A stretch of DNA of 64,000 nucleotides. Source: Maridesulfovibrio sp. GTDB taxonomy: Bacteria > Desulfobacterota > Desulfovibrionia > Desulfovibrionales > Desulfovibrionaceae. This document shows positions 33,902 through 42,546 of this stretch, one piece after another. The DNA is taken from positions 341,001 through 405,000 of the forward strand of contig NZ_OY763930.1 of the NCBI RefSeq assembly GCF_963667685.1, given 5' to 3'. The notes beneath the pieces are model-generated. The model was not told the DNA's origin, searched no databases, and saw only the letters and a list, made by a program, of their open reading frames with translations. Position 1 is the stretch's first letter; each line of letters begins with the position of its first letter. Both the position numbers and the translations under genes were made by a program.

Positions 33902-35488
33902 ATGGGTTTCAGCTCATTATATACAGCCGCAACTGGCGTAAAATCGCACGGAATGCTGATGCATCAGATTGGTGCCAACCTCGCCAACGTTAATACTCTC
34001 GCTTATAAGAGCGGCGATACCTTTTTGGAAACGCTTGCCAGCCAGAACTCGGCTAAAGCAAATTCCGGTATTGTTTCAGGAGGCACGCACACTGCCGGGC
34101 AGATCGGTCTCGGCTCAAGGGTTGCTGCTACCAGAATCAATTTCAAGGAAGGTTCTTTCGAATCATCAAGTTCCAGCACAGATATCGCAATCGGTGGTCA
34201 GGGATTTTTCCGTGTAGCGGACCCGGTAAGCTCAACCAGCTATTATACCCGTGCGGGTAATTTTCATTTCGACAAGGAAGGACATCTCGTAGACGGTCAT
34301 TACAACAGGCTACAGGGTTACAAGATAAACGCTGACGGCGTAATCGGGACAACTTCCAGTGATATTACCCTGCCCATGAAGGAAGAGACAAACGCCAGCG
34401 GTGAAACAGTTCAGGTTGTAAAATCAGACCCGAAGGGAACAGACTCGGTATCTATCCGTACCAACCTCGATTCCGGAGCGACAGATAACAGTCAGGATGA
34501 TGGTAATCCGTTCTTTTCACTTCTTAATGAATGGAATGGCTCCAGCGACACTCCGCTTAATGCTGATAAATATGAGTACAACAGCTCTATCCAGATTTAT
34601 GATGACAACGGCAACAAGCATAATCTGGTTGTATATTTTGACAAAGTAACCAACGATGGAGACTCATCAGACAAACGTCACTGGGAATATATTGTAACCG
34701 TCGATCCGAAGAGTGACGCTAGCGCTCTTGGCGGAACTTCCGGTGCAGGACTGGTCATGGCCGGAACCCTCACTTTTTCCGGTGACGGAACCCTGCTCAA
34801 CCAGAGTGCCTTCACTCTCGCAGATGGCGCAACCGATGCCAAGGATCTCAACAACTGGGAGCAGGCTGCTCTGAACAGTAATGGACAGCCGACCTTTGAT
34901 GTCATCATGTCCGGAGCAATAGGCACTCCTGCATCACAGACTATTTCCCTCGATATGGGTATAACTTCTGCAACTGACTCCTGGACAAACACAGGAATGA
35001 CAGCAGCGGATATAGGCAGCAATGCATCTTCCCTGCCCGGAATGGATCAGGGTAGAATCAATGCGCTTGCAACCACAGACTATTACGGTTCATCTTCAAC
35101 CATCAGCCATTCACAGGACGGATTCGGAGAGGGTTACCTTCAGAATGTAGCCTTCAACACAGAGGGGGTGCTGGTGGCCATGTTCTCGAACGGGCAGACC
35201 AGCGATCTCTATCAGGTGAATCTGTACAATTTTAAAAATGAGTACGGACTGCGCCGTGAAGGTTCAAACTACTTCACCGCGACAAAAGACTCAGGTGACG
35301 GAGTTCAAGGTGTTGCCAAGAAGCAGGGACTAGGCTCGGTAGTAAGTAACAGCCTGGAGACATCCAACGTTGACCTTGCAGAAGAATTTGCCACCATGAT
35401 CCTGACCCAGCGCGGGTTTCAGGCCAACTCAAAAGGCATAACCACCACAGAGGCCATGATCAACACGGCTCTGGGAATAAAGAAATAA
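33902..35488 (+). CDS. flgE: Flagellar hook protein FlgE
   Basis: A 528-residue structural subunit of the flagellar hook. The N-terminal rod/hook motif LYTAATGVKSHGMLMHQIGANLANVNT is followed by IAIGGQGFFRV. The variable D1-D2 domains fill the centre. The C-terminal flagellar basal-body motif, SNVDLAEEFATMILTQRGFQ then TTEAMINTALGI, ends it. AAGGAG precedes the ATG. No other flagellar structural gene is in the window, so flgE stands alone here behind its own sigma-54 promoter. Confidence 0.95.
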   Translation: MGFSSLYTAATGVKSHGMLMHQIGANLANVNTLAYKSGDTFLETLASQNSAKANSGIVSGGTHTAGQIGLGSRVAATRINFKEGSFESSSSSTDIAIGGQGFFRVADPVSSTSYYTRAGNFHFDKEGHLVDGHYNRLQGYKINADGVIGTTSSDITLPMKEETNASGETVQVVKSDPKGTDSVSIRTNLDSGATDNSQDDGNPFFSLLNEWNGSSDTPLNADKYEYNSSIQIYDDNGNKHNLVVYFDKVTNDGDSSDKRHWEYIVTVDPKSDASALGGTSGAGLVMAGTLTFSGDGTLLNQSAFTLADGATDAKDLNNWEQAALNSNGQPTFDVIMSGAIGTPASQTISLDMGITSATDSWTNTGMTAADIGSNASSLPGMDQGRINALATTDYYGSSSTISHSQDGFGEGYLQNVAFNTEGVLVAMFSNGQTSDLYQVNLYNFKNEYGLRREGSNYFTATKDSGDGVQGVAKKQGLGSVVSNSLETSNVDLAEEFATMILTQRGFQANSKGITTTEAMINTALGIKK

Positions 35489-35500
35489 TTACCGGATATA

Positions 35501-35535
35501 AAAAAGCCCCCGGCAAAATCTGCACGGGGGCTTTT
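35501..35535. terminator. Bidirectional terminator between flgE and the ferritin-like gene
   Basis: AAAAAGCCCCCG (35501-35512) pairs with CGGGGGCTTTT (35525-35535). T residues follow on the plus strand and A residues precede it, so it can stop transcription from both converging genes. Confidence 0.88.
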
Positions 35536-35555
35536 CTTATTGCTGTATACAGCTG

Positions 35556-36029
35556 CTAGCTCAGCTTTTCAGCCAGCATACGCAGGTGCTTGCGCTCTTC
35601 GTCAATACATTCTTCCACGAATTTACGCTCAGTGTCAGGAACCATTCTTTTCAACTCGGTAAAAAGAAGGATGGTGTCCTTTTCAAAACGCATTGCAGCA
35701 CGCACAGCCTGCTCAAAATTGAAAGCCTCATCTTTGAAGGCCTCTGTATAATCGAAGTTGAATACGTCATGTGAATCCACAAGGGCCATAACGTACTGAG
35801 TATATTCTTCGTAATCACTTCCCGGAGGAATCTCGATAGCGCCAATACGGTCGCGCATATCACGGAAGAAAAGCTCATGCCTGGATTCTTCTTCAGCAAA
35901 AAATTCAAAAAATTCCTTTGCAGCGGGGTCTTTTGCTTCATCTGCAGCAAGAAGATAGAAAGCCTGTCCTTTCTGCTCAATACGCATGGCAAGTTCAGCC
36001 ACTTCGTTGGCACTAAAAAAAGTAACCAT
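35556..36029 (-). CDS. Ferritin-like diiron protein (rubrerythrin-type four-helix bundle)
   Basis: 157 residues, cytoplasmic. Two EExxH motifs, EEESRH (helix 2) and DEERKH (helix 4), together with Glu residues in helices 1 and 3 (IEQKGQAFY, RFEKDTILLF), form a diiron site. There is no C-terminal rubredoxin Cys4 domain, so it is not a full rubrerythrin. The family often handles peroxide or iron in anaerobes. AGGTG lies ahead of the ATG. It converges on flgE and diverges from the fusion gene at 36334. Confidence 0.85.
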   Translation of the reverse strand: MVTFFSANEVAELAMRIEQKGQAFYLLAADEAKDPAAKEFFEFFAEEESRHELFFRDMRDRIGAIEIPPGSDYEEYTQYVMALVDSHDVFNFDYTEAFKDEAFNFEQAVRAAMRFEKDTILLFTELKRMVPDTERKFVEECIDEERKHLRMLAEKLS

Positions 36030-36333
36030 TTGTACACCTCGTTAAATTAATAACTTCTTATTGAAATCGTTTTTTCTTATGATTTATCTGGGACAAATCA
36101 GCCGAATCTCTGCAAACAGGTGGTCATTAACATTTAATATTAACCAGAGTTTCCAAAAGCGCAACCGCATCAGGTTATATTTTTCTGCAAGACCCTTTGC
36201 CATTTTCATGATTCAATAATATAAAAAGCTATTGGATTCAGTCTATAAACTTAAGCAAATGCCTTCAAACAAGCAAAGCACAGCCCTAGATAACAGTTTT
36301 CTGAAACCATATATAACATCCAAGGGGACAAAA
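36030..36333. other. Intergenic region between the ferritin-like gene and the fusion gene
   Basis: About 300 A/T-rich bases between divergent genes. I see no clear -35/-10 pair or inverted repeat. The fusion gene's frame stays open back to a TTG at 36232, but the stretch to 36333 lacks a ribosome-binding site and is unlikely to be translated. Confidence 0.4.
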
Positions 36334-37962
36334 ATGATCACAGATCAAAACGACGACATTGCCCTGCAACATTTTGTGGAACAGGCACTAGACAAGCTGG
36401 ACCAGATTGAAAATATACTCATCCAGATGGAGCGCAGCACATCTTCCTGCACAGCTTCCGTTGCACAGGTCTACGGAATACTGGTGTCATTAAAAGAAAG
36501 CGCTTCGTTACTGGAGCTGACCAGTATCAGCCTTGTAGCCGATAAGCTGGGCAAAGTTCTAGATCAGGTTTATAAAAATGAAATCGAACTTACCAACGAC
36601 CTGCTCAACATTATCATCGACTCCTTCGACAAACTTAATGAAATAGTCAGTAACGCTACACTAAGCGACGACTATGATATTCGCATCATCACATTACCTC
36701 TGGAGATGTATTCCAAACCCAGCGCAGTAAAGCCGGCCAAGGATGTAAAAACAGCACCAAAAGAGGAAACTCAACTGAAGAAGGCAGCAATGCCACAAAC
36801 GCAAGTGGATATGGATGATCCTGTGCCCGATCCTGAACCAGAGCCTGAACCAGAGCCAGAGCCAGAGCCGGAGCCGGATCAGGAACAGGAACAAATTCCA
36901 GCAAAAAGCAAAAACAGTAGACGACTTACACCGGCCGCTTTCCGCAAGAAGTACGGAATCAGGAAAGATATTGATCTGGCCAGCAATTCGAATCCATTAG
37001 GGATTTCCAAGGCAGTATCAAACGCTGTGGTAAACATAGCTAAGAACTTCTCTTCTTTTGAGCTAAGCTCTGACGACAGCCTCAAATACGAACTTGCAAA
37101 ACGGCACGAGGTTCCTGAAGAATGCGTGCTCACAGCCAGTGGAGCTGTCGAAATTCTGGACTTAGCCCTGCGTCTTTCTGCAATTCCCGGCGTAGACCAT
37201 GTGCTCAGCTATGAACATGGTCTGCCGGAATACAGCAGTGTTGCAGCTCTTTGCGGCATAGAACTACTGCGGCTGCCTCGTGGGCGCAACTTTTCGCCAC
37301 CGCTGGACCAGTTGGTGACAACTGCCAACAAAAATACAGCTGCTGTAATTATAACCAACCCGGATGTCCCCTCCGGATACGGTATTCCCGCGGAAGAACT
37401 GGCGACAATGGCCAACCTGCTTCCCGAACGTACTCTGCTTATAGTAGATGAGCGGTATATTGAATTTGCATGGCCTGAAGATGACTATTCAATGGTATAT
37501 TTTTTGGATAAAGCCCCCAATCTTGTAATTTTGCGTAGCTTTACCTGGTCATTCGGCTTAAAAGGTGTGCGCCTCGGCTATGCGCTTATGAATAGTGAAC
37601 GTGCGCAACAATTTGAGGAATCAAGGCTCCCGCACCCTATCAGTCCGCTGAATGTAGAGGCTGGATTGGCAGCCCTGACCCACAATGAATTCTACTATTC
37701 CACAATTGCCCTGATCATCAGGGGCCGTGAGCGTGTTCAGAATGGATTGAAAGAACTGGGGTGTACAGTATATCCAAGCCAGAGTAATTTCATAATGTTC
37801 AATGCCACCATTCCCGCAGAAGAGCTTCACGCCCGGATGCTGGAACACGGCTTTAAACTCAGAACACTTGAAAAGTTCGGCCTTCCGGATCTGCTAACTG
37901 TTTCCATCGGCAACAATTCAAGAAACCGTATGTTTCTGGCTGCTATGAAAAACATTTTATAA
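36334..37962 (+). CDS. CheA-P1-like domain fused to HisC-like aminotransferase fold, both lacking the key residue
   Basis: 542 residues from the ATG at 36334, with AAGGGGA 6 bases upstream. Residues 1-115 resemble a CheA P1/HPt helix bundle (ILVSLKESASLLEL, then LADKLGKVLD-like and ELTNDLLNIIIDSFDKL). The His of the H-x-L-K-G motif is Val51 and the Gly is Glu55. Residues about 130-188 form a Pro/Glu-rich linker. From about 190 there is a fold-type I aminotransferase like HisC (DLASNSNPLGIS). Asp372 and Tyr375 (VDERYIEF) and Arg413 are kept. The PLP Lys is Trp405 (SFTWSFGLKG), the PLP-contact Asn is Val345 (NPDVPSG) and the late substrate Arg is missing. Probably a non-catalytic signalling or ligand-binding protein (inference). 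Confidence 0.8.
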   Translation: MITDQNDDIALQHFVEQALDKLDQIENILIQMERSTSSCTASVAQVYGILVSLKESASLLELTSISLVADKLGKVLDQVYKNEIELTNDLLNIIIDSFDKLNEIVSNATLSDDYDIRIITLPLEMYSKPSAVKPAKDVKTAPKEETQLKKAAMPQTQVDMDDPVPDPEPEPEPEPEPEPEPDQEQEQIPAKSKNSRRLTPAAFRKKYGIRKDIDLASNSNPLGISKAVSNAVVNIAKNFSSFELSSDDSLKYELAKRHEVPEECVLTASGAVEILDLALRLSAIPGVDHVLSYEHGLPEYSSVAALCGIELLRLPRGRNFSPPLDQLVTTANKNTAAVIITNPDVPSGYGIPAEELATMANLLPERTLLIVDERYIEFAWPEDDYSMVYFLDKAPNLVILRSFTWSFGLKGVRLGYALMNSERAQQFEESRLPHPISPLNVEAGLAALTHNEFYYSTIALIIRGRERVQNGLKELGCTVYPSQSNFIMFNATIPAEELHARMLEHGFKLRTLEKFGLPDLLTVSIGNNSRNRMFLAAMKNIL

Positions 37963-37975
37963 CATGGAGGATTAA

Positions 37976-38296
37976 ATGATAAAAAAAATGATATTTTCCG
38001 GAATTATTCTGCTCGCGCTTAGTGGCTGTTCAAGCCATCCCACAAGCATGCAGGACGTAAATGTATACTGTCGTTCGCTTTCCAGTCCGGCGTTCTGCAA
38101 CGATCAGGACAGCGTTTGTGCCAAGTATTCTGAGACAATGCTCGCCCAGTATAAATCCGCAAAAGAATGCCGACAGGCCTGCGAAGGAGTCCGCATGAAA
38201 ACCGACTTAAATATGATACAGCAGGAATGCCGTGAAATAATGGAAAAAGTAGAAGGACGATGCACTGAATTCTGCAATGCCAACTACTCGGACTGA
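37976..38296 (+). CDS. Small Cys-rich lipoprotein
   Basis: 106 residues. A lipoprotein signal peptide (MIKKMIFSGIILLALSGC, lipobox LSGC) makes Cys18 the lipidated residue. The mature part carries about eight more cysteines in pairs (YCRS, FCND, VCAK, ECRQAC, ECRE, RCTEFC), suggesting disulfide bonds. The family is not recognised. It starts 13 bases after the fusion gene with GGAGG before the ATG, so both are surely co-transcribed. Asp at +2 is absent (SS follows), so outer-membrane delivery is likely. Confidence 0.8.
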   Translation: MIKKMIFSGIILLALSGCSSHPTSMQDVNVYCRSLSSPAFCNDQDSVCAKYSETMLAQYKSAKECRQACEGVRMKTDLNMIQQECREIMEKVEGRCTEFCNANYSD

Positions 38297-38362
38297 TAAG
38301 GTATAGCCCACTGAACCTTGCAAGTTGCTATTCTCTGGCGTAATAGCGAATAAAAACAATAC

Positions 38363-38395
38363 AGGCAGTGCGTCTTTTCAAAAAGAGCACTGCCT
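38363..38395 (+). other. Stem-loop upstream of the chemoreceptor gene
   Basis: AGGCAGTGC and GCACTGCCT flank an inner TCTTTT/AAAAGA pair with a CA turn and one bulged G, giving a 15-bp stem. No T-tract follows on the plus strand. It may be a terminator remnant for the lipoprotein gene or a leader structure of the chemoreceptor gene 37 bases on. Confidence 0.5.
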
Positions 38396-38432
38396 CTAAC
38401 TAATATCAAATAAAATCAAGGACTTTTGTGCA

Positions 38433-40499
38433 ATGTTGAAACGGTTCACTGTCGGACAAAAAATATTCTGTAGCTTTAGTATAATATTTATCCTTTTTGG
38501 AATCGTCAGCGTCGAGTCCTTGATAGCGCTGCATAAATCATCTTCCGGTTTCACTGACTACCGCTACTTCGCCAATGATTCAAACCTGATCGGTAAAATT
38601 CAAGCAGGAATCCTCCAAAGCCGCACATATGTTAAAGATTTCATCATCACCGGCGACAACAAATACAGTCGCCAGTACAATGAAACCGCACATAGTATTT
38701 TTCCGCTTCTAGCGACTGCGGCGGCTGAAATAAACTCCACTGACCGCAACAAGATTATCCATGAAATCGACAGCCTGCTGAATGAGTATGACGCAAGTTT
38801 TTCCAAAGTAGCCAGTGTGCAAAAGGAGCGAGACCGGATACTTGACACTGTCATCCTTCCCGCCGGTTCTCTGATGGAGCAGAATTTTGAACACATTATC
38901 GATAATCTCAAGAAAGTAAAAAACAATTCACAAGCCCTGTATTACTGCGCCAAAGGCGTCCGCCACCTGATTCTGGCCAGACTTTTTAACACAAAATATC
39001 TGGACAGCAGCCTTGATTTGCACAGAGACAAAGCCATCAAAGAGATGGAAATGGTCAACGAGAATTTAAGCACCCTCGCGACATTGCTGAAGAACGGTAA
39101 TCTTGATCTGCTCAAGGATATCGGAAATGCAGCAAAAGAATATACGAATTCTTTCAAGGAAGTTATCACTCTTACCGAAACCCGTGACAAACTTATCAAT
39201 AACGAACTTGACGTTATTGGACCGCAAATGAGTGACCTTATAGATAAGGCAAAGCTTTCCGTCATTGCTGATCAGAGCATACTCGGTCCGACTCTACAGG
39301 CCCGCAATGACCGTGCCATCATGAGCACTTACATTTTCGGGATCATCGCATTCCTGCTGGGTACAGCTGCGGTATTCATTGTAGGCCGGGATATAACATT
39401 ACCCCTGCGTAAAGTGGTGGCGGCAGCCTATCGCATTGCCGAAGGAGACATGACGCAGGAAATCAAGGGAACGGACCGCAAAGATGAGCTAGGTTCACTG
39501 GCACGGGCATTCAATAAAATGAATGATTCACTTATCGAAATGGCCGGAGCTATGGAACGGGTTGCAAATTCAGACCTTACCGTCGAAGTTGAAGCCCGCT
39601 CGGAGAACGACACAATAGGCAAGGCTCTCACAGTTATGCTTGAAAACCTAAAAGGTGATAACCTCAAAATTCACGAAGCAGTGCGCACTCTGTCCTCATC
39701 CCTAAGCCAGATTTCAGCAGCTTCTGCTGAACTGACAGCCAGTGCAGCTGAAACTGCCAGCGCAGTGGCAGAGACAAATGCCACAGTTGAAGAAGTCAAG
39801 CAGACCGCTCACCTCTCTAATGAAAAATCAAGACAGGTTGCCGACGTAGCCCGCAAGGCGGTATCAACATCCCAGCAGGGCAGAAAAGCTGCGGATGAGG
39901 CTTCTTCCGGAATGAAGGAAATCCGCATGCAGATGGATACTATAGCACAGTCCATCGTCAAACTGTCCGAACAGTCACAGCATATCGGTGATATCATTTA
40001 TGTAGTAAACGACCTTGCCGACCAGTCCAATATTCTGGCTGTTAACGCATCCATAGAAGCTTCAAAAGCAGGAATAGAAGGACGAGGTTTCACCGTGGTC
40101 GCCCGTGAAATCCGAAATCTATCAGACCAGTCCAAACAATCTGTCGCGCAGATCCAGTCCATTCTCGCTGACATCCAGAAAGCAACCAGCTCCGCTGTTA
40201 TGATTACCGAACAGGGCGGTAAGGCCGTCGAAACTGGTGCCAATCTCTCAGCGCAGACAGGTGAGGCAATTCTCAACCTCAGTACCGTCATCAACCAGTC
40301 AGCCCAGTCTTCAGCCCAGATAGCAGCTTCCAGTCAGGAACAGCTGGCAGGACTTGATCAGGTTGCGGTAGCTCTCGGTTCGATCAAGCAGGCAGGTGAA
40401 CAGAACCTTGAAAGCTCACGCCAACTGGAAGAGGCTGTAAAAGATCTGGACCAACAGGCCAGGTCTCTCAAAGACATGATGGACAGATTTAAACTCTAG
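38433..40499 (+). CDS. Methyl-accepting chemotaxis protein with helical bimodular (HBM-type) sensor
   Basis: 688 residues. TM1 spans about 11-32. The long periplasmic domain (about 33-288) is all-helical, as in HBM sensors of the McpS type that bind organic acids. TM2 (about 292-312, IFGIIAFLLGTAAVFIVG) is followed by HAMP and a second HAMP-like segment, then the signalling hairpin. The hairpin tip is DLADQSNILAVNASIEAS, close to the canonical D-I-A-x-Q-T-N-L-L-A-L-N-A-A-I-E-A. The ligand is unknown. It follows the lipoprotein gene by 136 bases and has its own terminator. Confidence 0.92.
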   Translation: MLKRFTVGQKIFCSFSIIFILFGIVSVESLIALHKSSSGFTDYRYFANDSNLIGKIQAGILQSRTYVKDFIITGDNKYSRQYNETAHSIFPLLATAAAEINSTDRNKIIHEIDSLLNEYDASFSKVASVQKERDRILDTVILPAGSLMEQNFEHIIDNLKKVKNNSQALYYCAKGVRHLILARLFNTKYLDSSLDLHRDKAIKEMEMVNENLSTLATLLKNGNLDLLKDIGNAAKEYTNSFKEVITLTETRDKLINNELDVIGPQMSDLIDKAKLSVIADQSILGPTLQARNDRAIMSTYIFGIIAFLLGTAAVFIVGRDITLPLRKVVAAAYRIAEGDMTQEIKGTDRKDELGSLARAFNKMNDSLIEMAGAMERVANSDLTVEVEARSENDTIGKALTVMLENLKGDNLKIHEAVRTLSSSLSQISAASAELTASAAETASAVAETNATVEEVKQTAHLSNEKSRQVADVARKAVSTSQQGRKAADEASSGMKEIRMQMDTIAQSIVKLSEQSQHIGDIIYVVNDLADQSNILAVNASIEASKAGIEGRGFTVVAREIRNLSDQSKQSVAQIQSILADIQKATSSAVMITEQGGKAVETGANLSAQTGEAILNLSTVINQSAQSSAQIAASSQEQLAGLDQVAVALGSIKQAGEQNLESSRQLEEAVKDLDQQARSLKDMMDRFKL

Positions 40500-40523
40500 T
40501 CTACGGCAATAATTCTTATAACC

Positions 40524-40556
40524 AGGCCCCGTGAGAACTTCTCTCGGGGCCTTTTT
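40524..40556 (+). terminator. Rho-independent terminator of the chemoreceptor gene
   Basis: AGGCCCCG pairs with CGGGGCCT, with an inner AGAA/TTCT pairing, followed by TTTTT. Confidence 0.9.
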
Positions 40557-41119
40557 CGTTTTCCGCAATACATTGTCTGAATAATAAATCAAAAAAAGTA
40601 AATTCACGACAACAAACACAACTACTTTAAATAACACAATTAAAATACGAAAATCCCCTCACGCTGGATATATTTTACCTCTCCTCAAACGTTTAACACA
40701 ACCAACCAGTGTCCGAACAAACGTTAAATATTTCTTTTTTACAAAATTTTAATGAGTATTATTTGTCAAAAACAAACAGAAGCCATCCTTTTAGCTTATT
40801 TTACATTTTTTTACCGAACAGATACAAAATTTAAATTTTAATCGTTTGAAGCAACCTAAATCTGGAAACCATCAATAATACAAGTATATGTTTTTATTGA
40901 TTAAAAATAATTTAATATCTTTTTCAGGATTATTTAATACATAAAACATCACATATAAAATAAGTAACAGCTATTCGACAACAACCTATAATAATGAATT
41001 AATTTCTTTAAAACACTGTTTTTTGCAAAAATGTCTTTTGCAAAGCATTCTTTTAAGATATTTTTTTACCATCTAATGCCTATTCCAGAATTCTTAATGC
41101 ACATCTTAGGAGGTAAAGA
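40557..41119. other. Very A/T-rich intergenic region before livK
   Basis: About 560 bases, visibly the most A/T-rich stretch of the window, with no plausible gene. TTTTGCAAA occurs twice, at 41021-41029 and 41036-41044, in direct orientation 15 bp apart, and may be a regulator site. The AGGAGG at about 41109 serves livK. A long A/T-rich upstream region may bend or bind nucleoid proteins. No sigma-54 site is visible. Confidence 0.45.
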
Positions 41120-42301
41120 ATGAAAAATTTGCTTATCAGGTCACTTCTGGCTCTCACGGTTCTCGCGCTGGCTTTGATAGTTGTCAGTGGCTGCTCTAAA
41201 AATGAGGAAAAGATTAAGATCGGTTTCAACATTCCTCTCACCGGGGATATTCCCAAAGTTGGTGAAGCTTCCAAGAATGCGGCGGAAATGCTCCTTGCGG
41301 ACATTAACGGGCAGGGCGGGCTTGATGTTGGCGGGAAAAAAATCCCCCTTGAATTCTTTTATGAAGATAACGAATCTAAAGCTGAATCAGCGGTTAACGT
41401 TGCCCTGAAGCTGATTGAGCAGGATGGTGTGGTAGCAATCATCGGCCCCAACTCTTCCAAGCAGGCTGTCCCTGCAGGCGGAACCTGTAACGACAATCGC
41501 ACTCCCATGGTTTCGCCCTGGTCCACCAATCCGGATACAACCAAAAACCGTCCCTGGGTTTTCCGCGCAGCTTTCCTTGATCCATTTCAGGGTCCGGTTG
41601 CTGTGAACTTCGCTACCAAGCAGTTTAAAGCCAAGACCGCTGCGGTTCTCTTCGATGTTTCCAATGACTACTCGAAAGGCCTTGCTGAAATTTTTAAAGA
41701 TGTCTTTGAAAAGAAAAATGGTGCAGAATCTGTAGTAGCCTTTGAATCCCACGGAACAAAGGATCAGGACTTCTCCGCGCAGCTTACCAAGATCATCAAC
41801 TCCAACCCCGATTTCATTTTTGTACCTGACAACTACAATCAGGTGGCTCTTATTGTTAAACAGGCCCGGGATCTCGGTTATAAAGGCCCCTTCATGGGCT
41901 CTGACGCATGGGGTTCTGCCGAGCTGATGAAACTTTGCGGCGACGACTGCAAAGGCCAGTTTTTCTCCACCCACTATGCAGCCGCCGGTGCGAAAGGCGC
42001 AACCAAGGAATTCATTGACCGCTACGAAGCCAAGTATGGTGAAACTCCTGACGATGTTGCCGCCCTTACTTGGGACGCAGCCCGTCTTGTCCTGCAAGCC
42101 ATTCAGGATGCTGGTTCCTACAGTTCCGACTTAAAAACCGAACGCAAATCAATCCGTGATGCTCTGAGCAACATCAGAGAATTCGCGGGAATTACCGGTT
42201 CCATGAAATTTGACAGCCAGGGTGACCCCATCAAATGCGCAGTCGTTGTTCGTATCGACGAAAACGGCAACTTCGTATTTGCTGAATCCGTCTGCCCGTA
42301 G
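41120..42301 (+). CDS. livK: Branched-chain amino acid ABC transporter, substrate-binding lipoprotein
   Basis: 393 residues. A lipoprotein signal ends in VVSGC (Cys25 or so), then the mature protein begins SKNEEKIKIGFNIPLTGD, typical of Leu/Ile/Val-binding proteins (Peripla_BP_6). Central motifs IGPNSSKQAVPAG and PDFIFVPDNYNQVALIVKQARD match the family, as does the length. It captures branched-chain or similar amino acids outside the inner membrane and delivers them to LivHM. AGGAGG precedes the ATG. A hairpin after the stop probably lowers read-through into livHMGF, giving excess binding protein. Confidence 0.93.
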   Translation: MKNLLIRSLLALTVLALALIVVSGCSKNEEKIKIGFNIPLTGDIPKVGEASKNAAEMLLADINGQGGLDVGGKKIPLEFFYEDNESKAESAVNVALKLIEQDGVVAIIGPNSSKQAVPAGGTCNDNRTPMVSPWSTNPDTTKNRPWVFRAAFLDPFQGPVAVNFATKQFKAKTAAVLFDVSNDYSKGLAEIFKDVFEKKNGAESVVAFESHGTKDQDFSAQLTKIINSNPDFIFVPDNYNQVALIVKQARDLGYKGPFMGSDAWGSAELMKLCGDDCKGQFFSTHYAAAGAKGATKEFIDRYEAKYGETPDDVAALTWDAARLVLQAIQDAGSYSSDLKTERKSIRDALSNIREFAGITGSMKFDSQGDPIKCAVVVRIDENGNFVFAESVCP

Positions 42302-42319
42302 GTCGTTAAAATTAAAACG

Positions 42320-42346
42320 GACGGTGGAAGTAACAGTTCCACCGTC
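42320..42346 (+). other. Stem-loop between livK and livH
   Basis: GACGGTGGAA pairs with TTCCACCGTC around a 7-base loop, 18 bases after the livK stop. The following TGATTCTTCT is only moderately T-rich. It acts as an attenuator or 3'-end stabiliser in my reading. The rest of the 245-base gap contains CCTATTT/AAATAGG and TCCAAAGG/CCCTTGGA repeats that may be a decayed copy of the GC-rich intergenic element. Confidence 0.6.
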
Positions 42347-42546
42347 TGATTCTTCTGCTTATTCCAAAATGAATCAGGCTGCTTCAATAAATTGCGAAGC
42401 TTTGGAACGATGATTGTTTTATCATTAACCTATTTCAAAATAGGGATTCCAAAGGACTTAGATCCCTTGGACGCTATGGGCGATTTCAATTCATCAAAAA
42501 GCGCAAAGCGCATCAAAAATGACTCTTCAAAAAAGGATGACCGCAA

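Noticed and set aside
36232-36333. TTG-initiated extension of the fusion protein
   Set aside because: No Shine-Dalgarno at 36232, while AAGGGGA is well placed before the ATG at 36334.
40557-41119. A/T-rich block as a horizontally acquired island or replication origin
   Set aside because: It has no genes, no transposase, no DnaA-box cluster, and the flanking genes are normal lineage genes.
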